Part shown: positions 5,504 to 6,256 of the stretch, piece by piece
Numbering within the stretch: position 1 is the stretch's first letter
Layout: each line of letters starts with the position of its first letter
From: Sphingomonas bacterium
Lineage (GTDB): Bacteria > Pseudomonadota > Alphaproteobacteria > Sphingomonadales > Sphingomonadaceae
NCBI GenBank assembly: GCA_026785965.1
Contig: JAJAYY010000053.1
Location: 1-6,256, forward strand
Reading direction: 5' to 3'
Length of the DNA: 6,256 bases
The notes under the pieces: generated by a model
Database searches by the model: none
Told to the model about the DNA's origin: nothing
The model's input: only the letters and a program-made list of their open reading frames with translations
Made by a program: the position numbers and the translations under genes

Positions 5504-6256
5504 GCTTCGCTGCCCGCGCTTTCGCGATAACGATCAGCTTTGCGCTCGCCGGATGCGTCGGGCAAGTTCGTCCTCCCGCGCCGCCACCGGTCGTCGCGCC
5601 GCCGCCGACTCCGTCCCCGCCCCCGGTCGCGGTGATCGACAATGCGCGACTAGCCGGGGTGACGCTGGCCGCGCCGATAACCGTCACTTCGGTCCAGGCA
5701 GAGCGCGCGCTGGGTGCGTTCCGCATCAGTTGCCCGTCGCTCGTCAAGCGCGACGATTTAAGCGGGTTGACGCTGCCCGCCGACTGGCAGCCATTGTGCG
5801 CCGAAGCCGCGCAGCTTGCGCCGGGGGCTGCGGCAGGTTTTTTCCGCGACCGCTTCGATTGGGTCGTGGTTGGCAAGGGCGAGGCGTTCGCGACCGGTTA
5901 TTATGAGCCCGAACTGGCCGGATCGCGCACGCAAGCGCCTGGCTTCGACACTCCGATCTACAAACTCCCGCCCGACCTTATTCGCTGCACCCGAGCCGAT
6001 GGCGGGGAAGGGCGCGGGCGGATCGACGATGCCGGCGCGTGCGTGCTTTATTATACCCGCGCCGAGATTGAAGATGGCGCGCTCGCCGGACGCGGGCTCG
6101 AAATCGGCTGGGCGGCCGATCCGATCGAACTGTTCTTCCTCCACATCCAGGGCTCGGGGCGGGTCAGGCTGCCCGACGGCGGGGTGATGCGGATCGGCTA
6201 CGACGGCCAGAACGGGCGCGAATATGTCGCGATCGGGCGCTTGCTGCGCGAGCGCA
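5500..6256 (+). CDS. mltA: Membrane-bound lytic murein transglycosylase A (MltA), 3' end outside window
   Basis: A lipoprotein enzyme that cleaves the MurNAc-GlcNAc bond of peptidoglycan with formation of 1,6-anhydromuramic acid. It is normally anchored to the outer membrane and faces the periplasm. The visible 252 residues begin with a short signal peptide and lipobox LAGC (Cys19). A proline-rich linker (about 25-42) follows, then the MltA domain, with FRDRFDWV (115-122), TGYYEPELAGS (132-142) and ELFFLHIQGSGRVRLPDG (210-227), the last strongly typical of the family. The catalytic aspartate lies in the C-terminal 3D-type domain beyond the window, so activity cannot be judged here. The GTG start overlaps the stop of the Tim44-domain gene as GTGA. 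GAGG lies only about four bases upstream, and no other in-frame start would keep the signal peptide. The overlap suggests translational coupling with timA. Identification is secure; completeness is unknown. Confidence 0.96.
   Translation, partial: MSFAARAFAITISFALAGCVGQVRPPAPPPVVAPPPTPSPPPVAVIDNARLAGVTLAAPITVTSVQAERALGAFRISCPSLVKRDDLSGLTLPADWQPLCAEAAQLAPGAAAGFFRDRFDWVVVGKGEAFATGYYEPELAGSRTQAPGFDTPIYKLPPDLIRCTRADGGEGRGRIDDAGACVLYYTRAEIEDGALAGRGLEIGWAADPIELFFLHIQGSGRVRLPDGGVMRIGYDGQNGREYVAIGRLLRER

Noticed and set aside
5758..6144. Minus-strand open frame of 128 codons inside mltA
   Set aside because: It is antisense to strongly conserved MltA motifs; long antisense frames are expected at this GC content.

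Overview
The window reads as a compact, high-GC stretch of an alphaproteobacterial chromosome, most likely from the Sphingomonadales. The basis is the gene order (secB-murJ-trpS diverging from a Tim44-domain gene and mltA), the DnaA C-terminal sequence, and a DUF4136 lipoprotein with a tyrosine-rich centre. This placement is inference from family knowledge; no search was run. No mobile element, CRISPR array, tRNA, rRNA or sign of recent transfer was seen.

Layout from left to right. The 3' part of dnaA (plus strand) ends at 585 and is followed by a strong intrinsic terminator. A second terminator lies immediately beyond it on the minus strand and serves the convergent DUF4136 lipoprotein gene (764-1426, minus). 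A 104-base gap separates the lipoprotein start from the end of trpS. Then comes a tight minus-strand cluster transcribed right to left: secB (4114-4641), murJ (2538-4100, 13 bases after secB) and trpS (1531-2541, overlapping murJ by the four bases ATGA). A 211-base divergent intergenic region (4642-4852) must hold the secB promoter on one strand and the timA promoter on the other. On the plus strand, a Tim44-domain membrane protein gene (4853-5503, apparent TTG start) overlaps mltA by GTGA; mltA runs off the right edge.

The genes around the divergent region share an envelope theme. SecB holds exported proteins unfolded for the Sec translocon, MurJ flips lipid II to the periplasm, MltA cuts peptidoglycan from the outer membrane, and the Tim44-domain protein sits in the inner membrane. 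TrpRS and DnaA are general housekeeping genes. All the genes look intact apart from the two cut by the window edges.

Nothing here amounts to a convincing new biological system. The points most worth a second look are the RNA structure between dnaA and its terminator, the odd start and terminator-like leader of the Tim44-domain gene, the aromatic repeat region of the lipoprotein, and the two translationally overlapping gene pairs.
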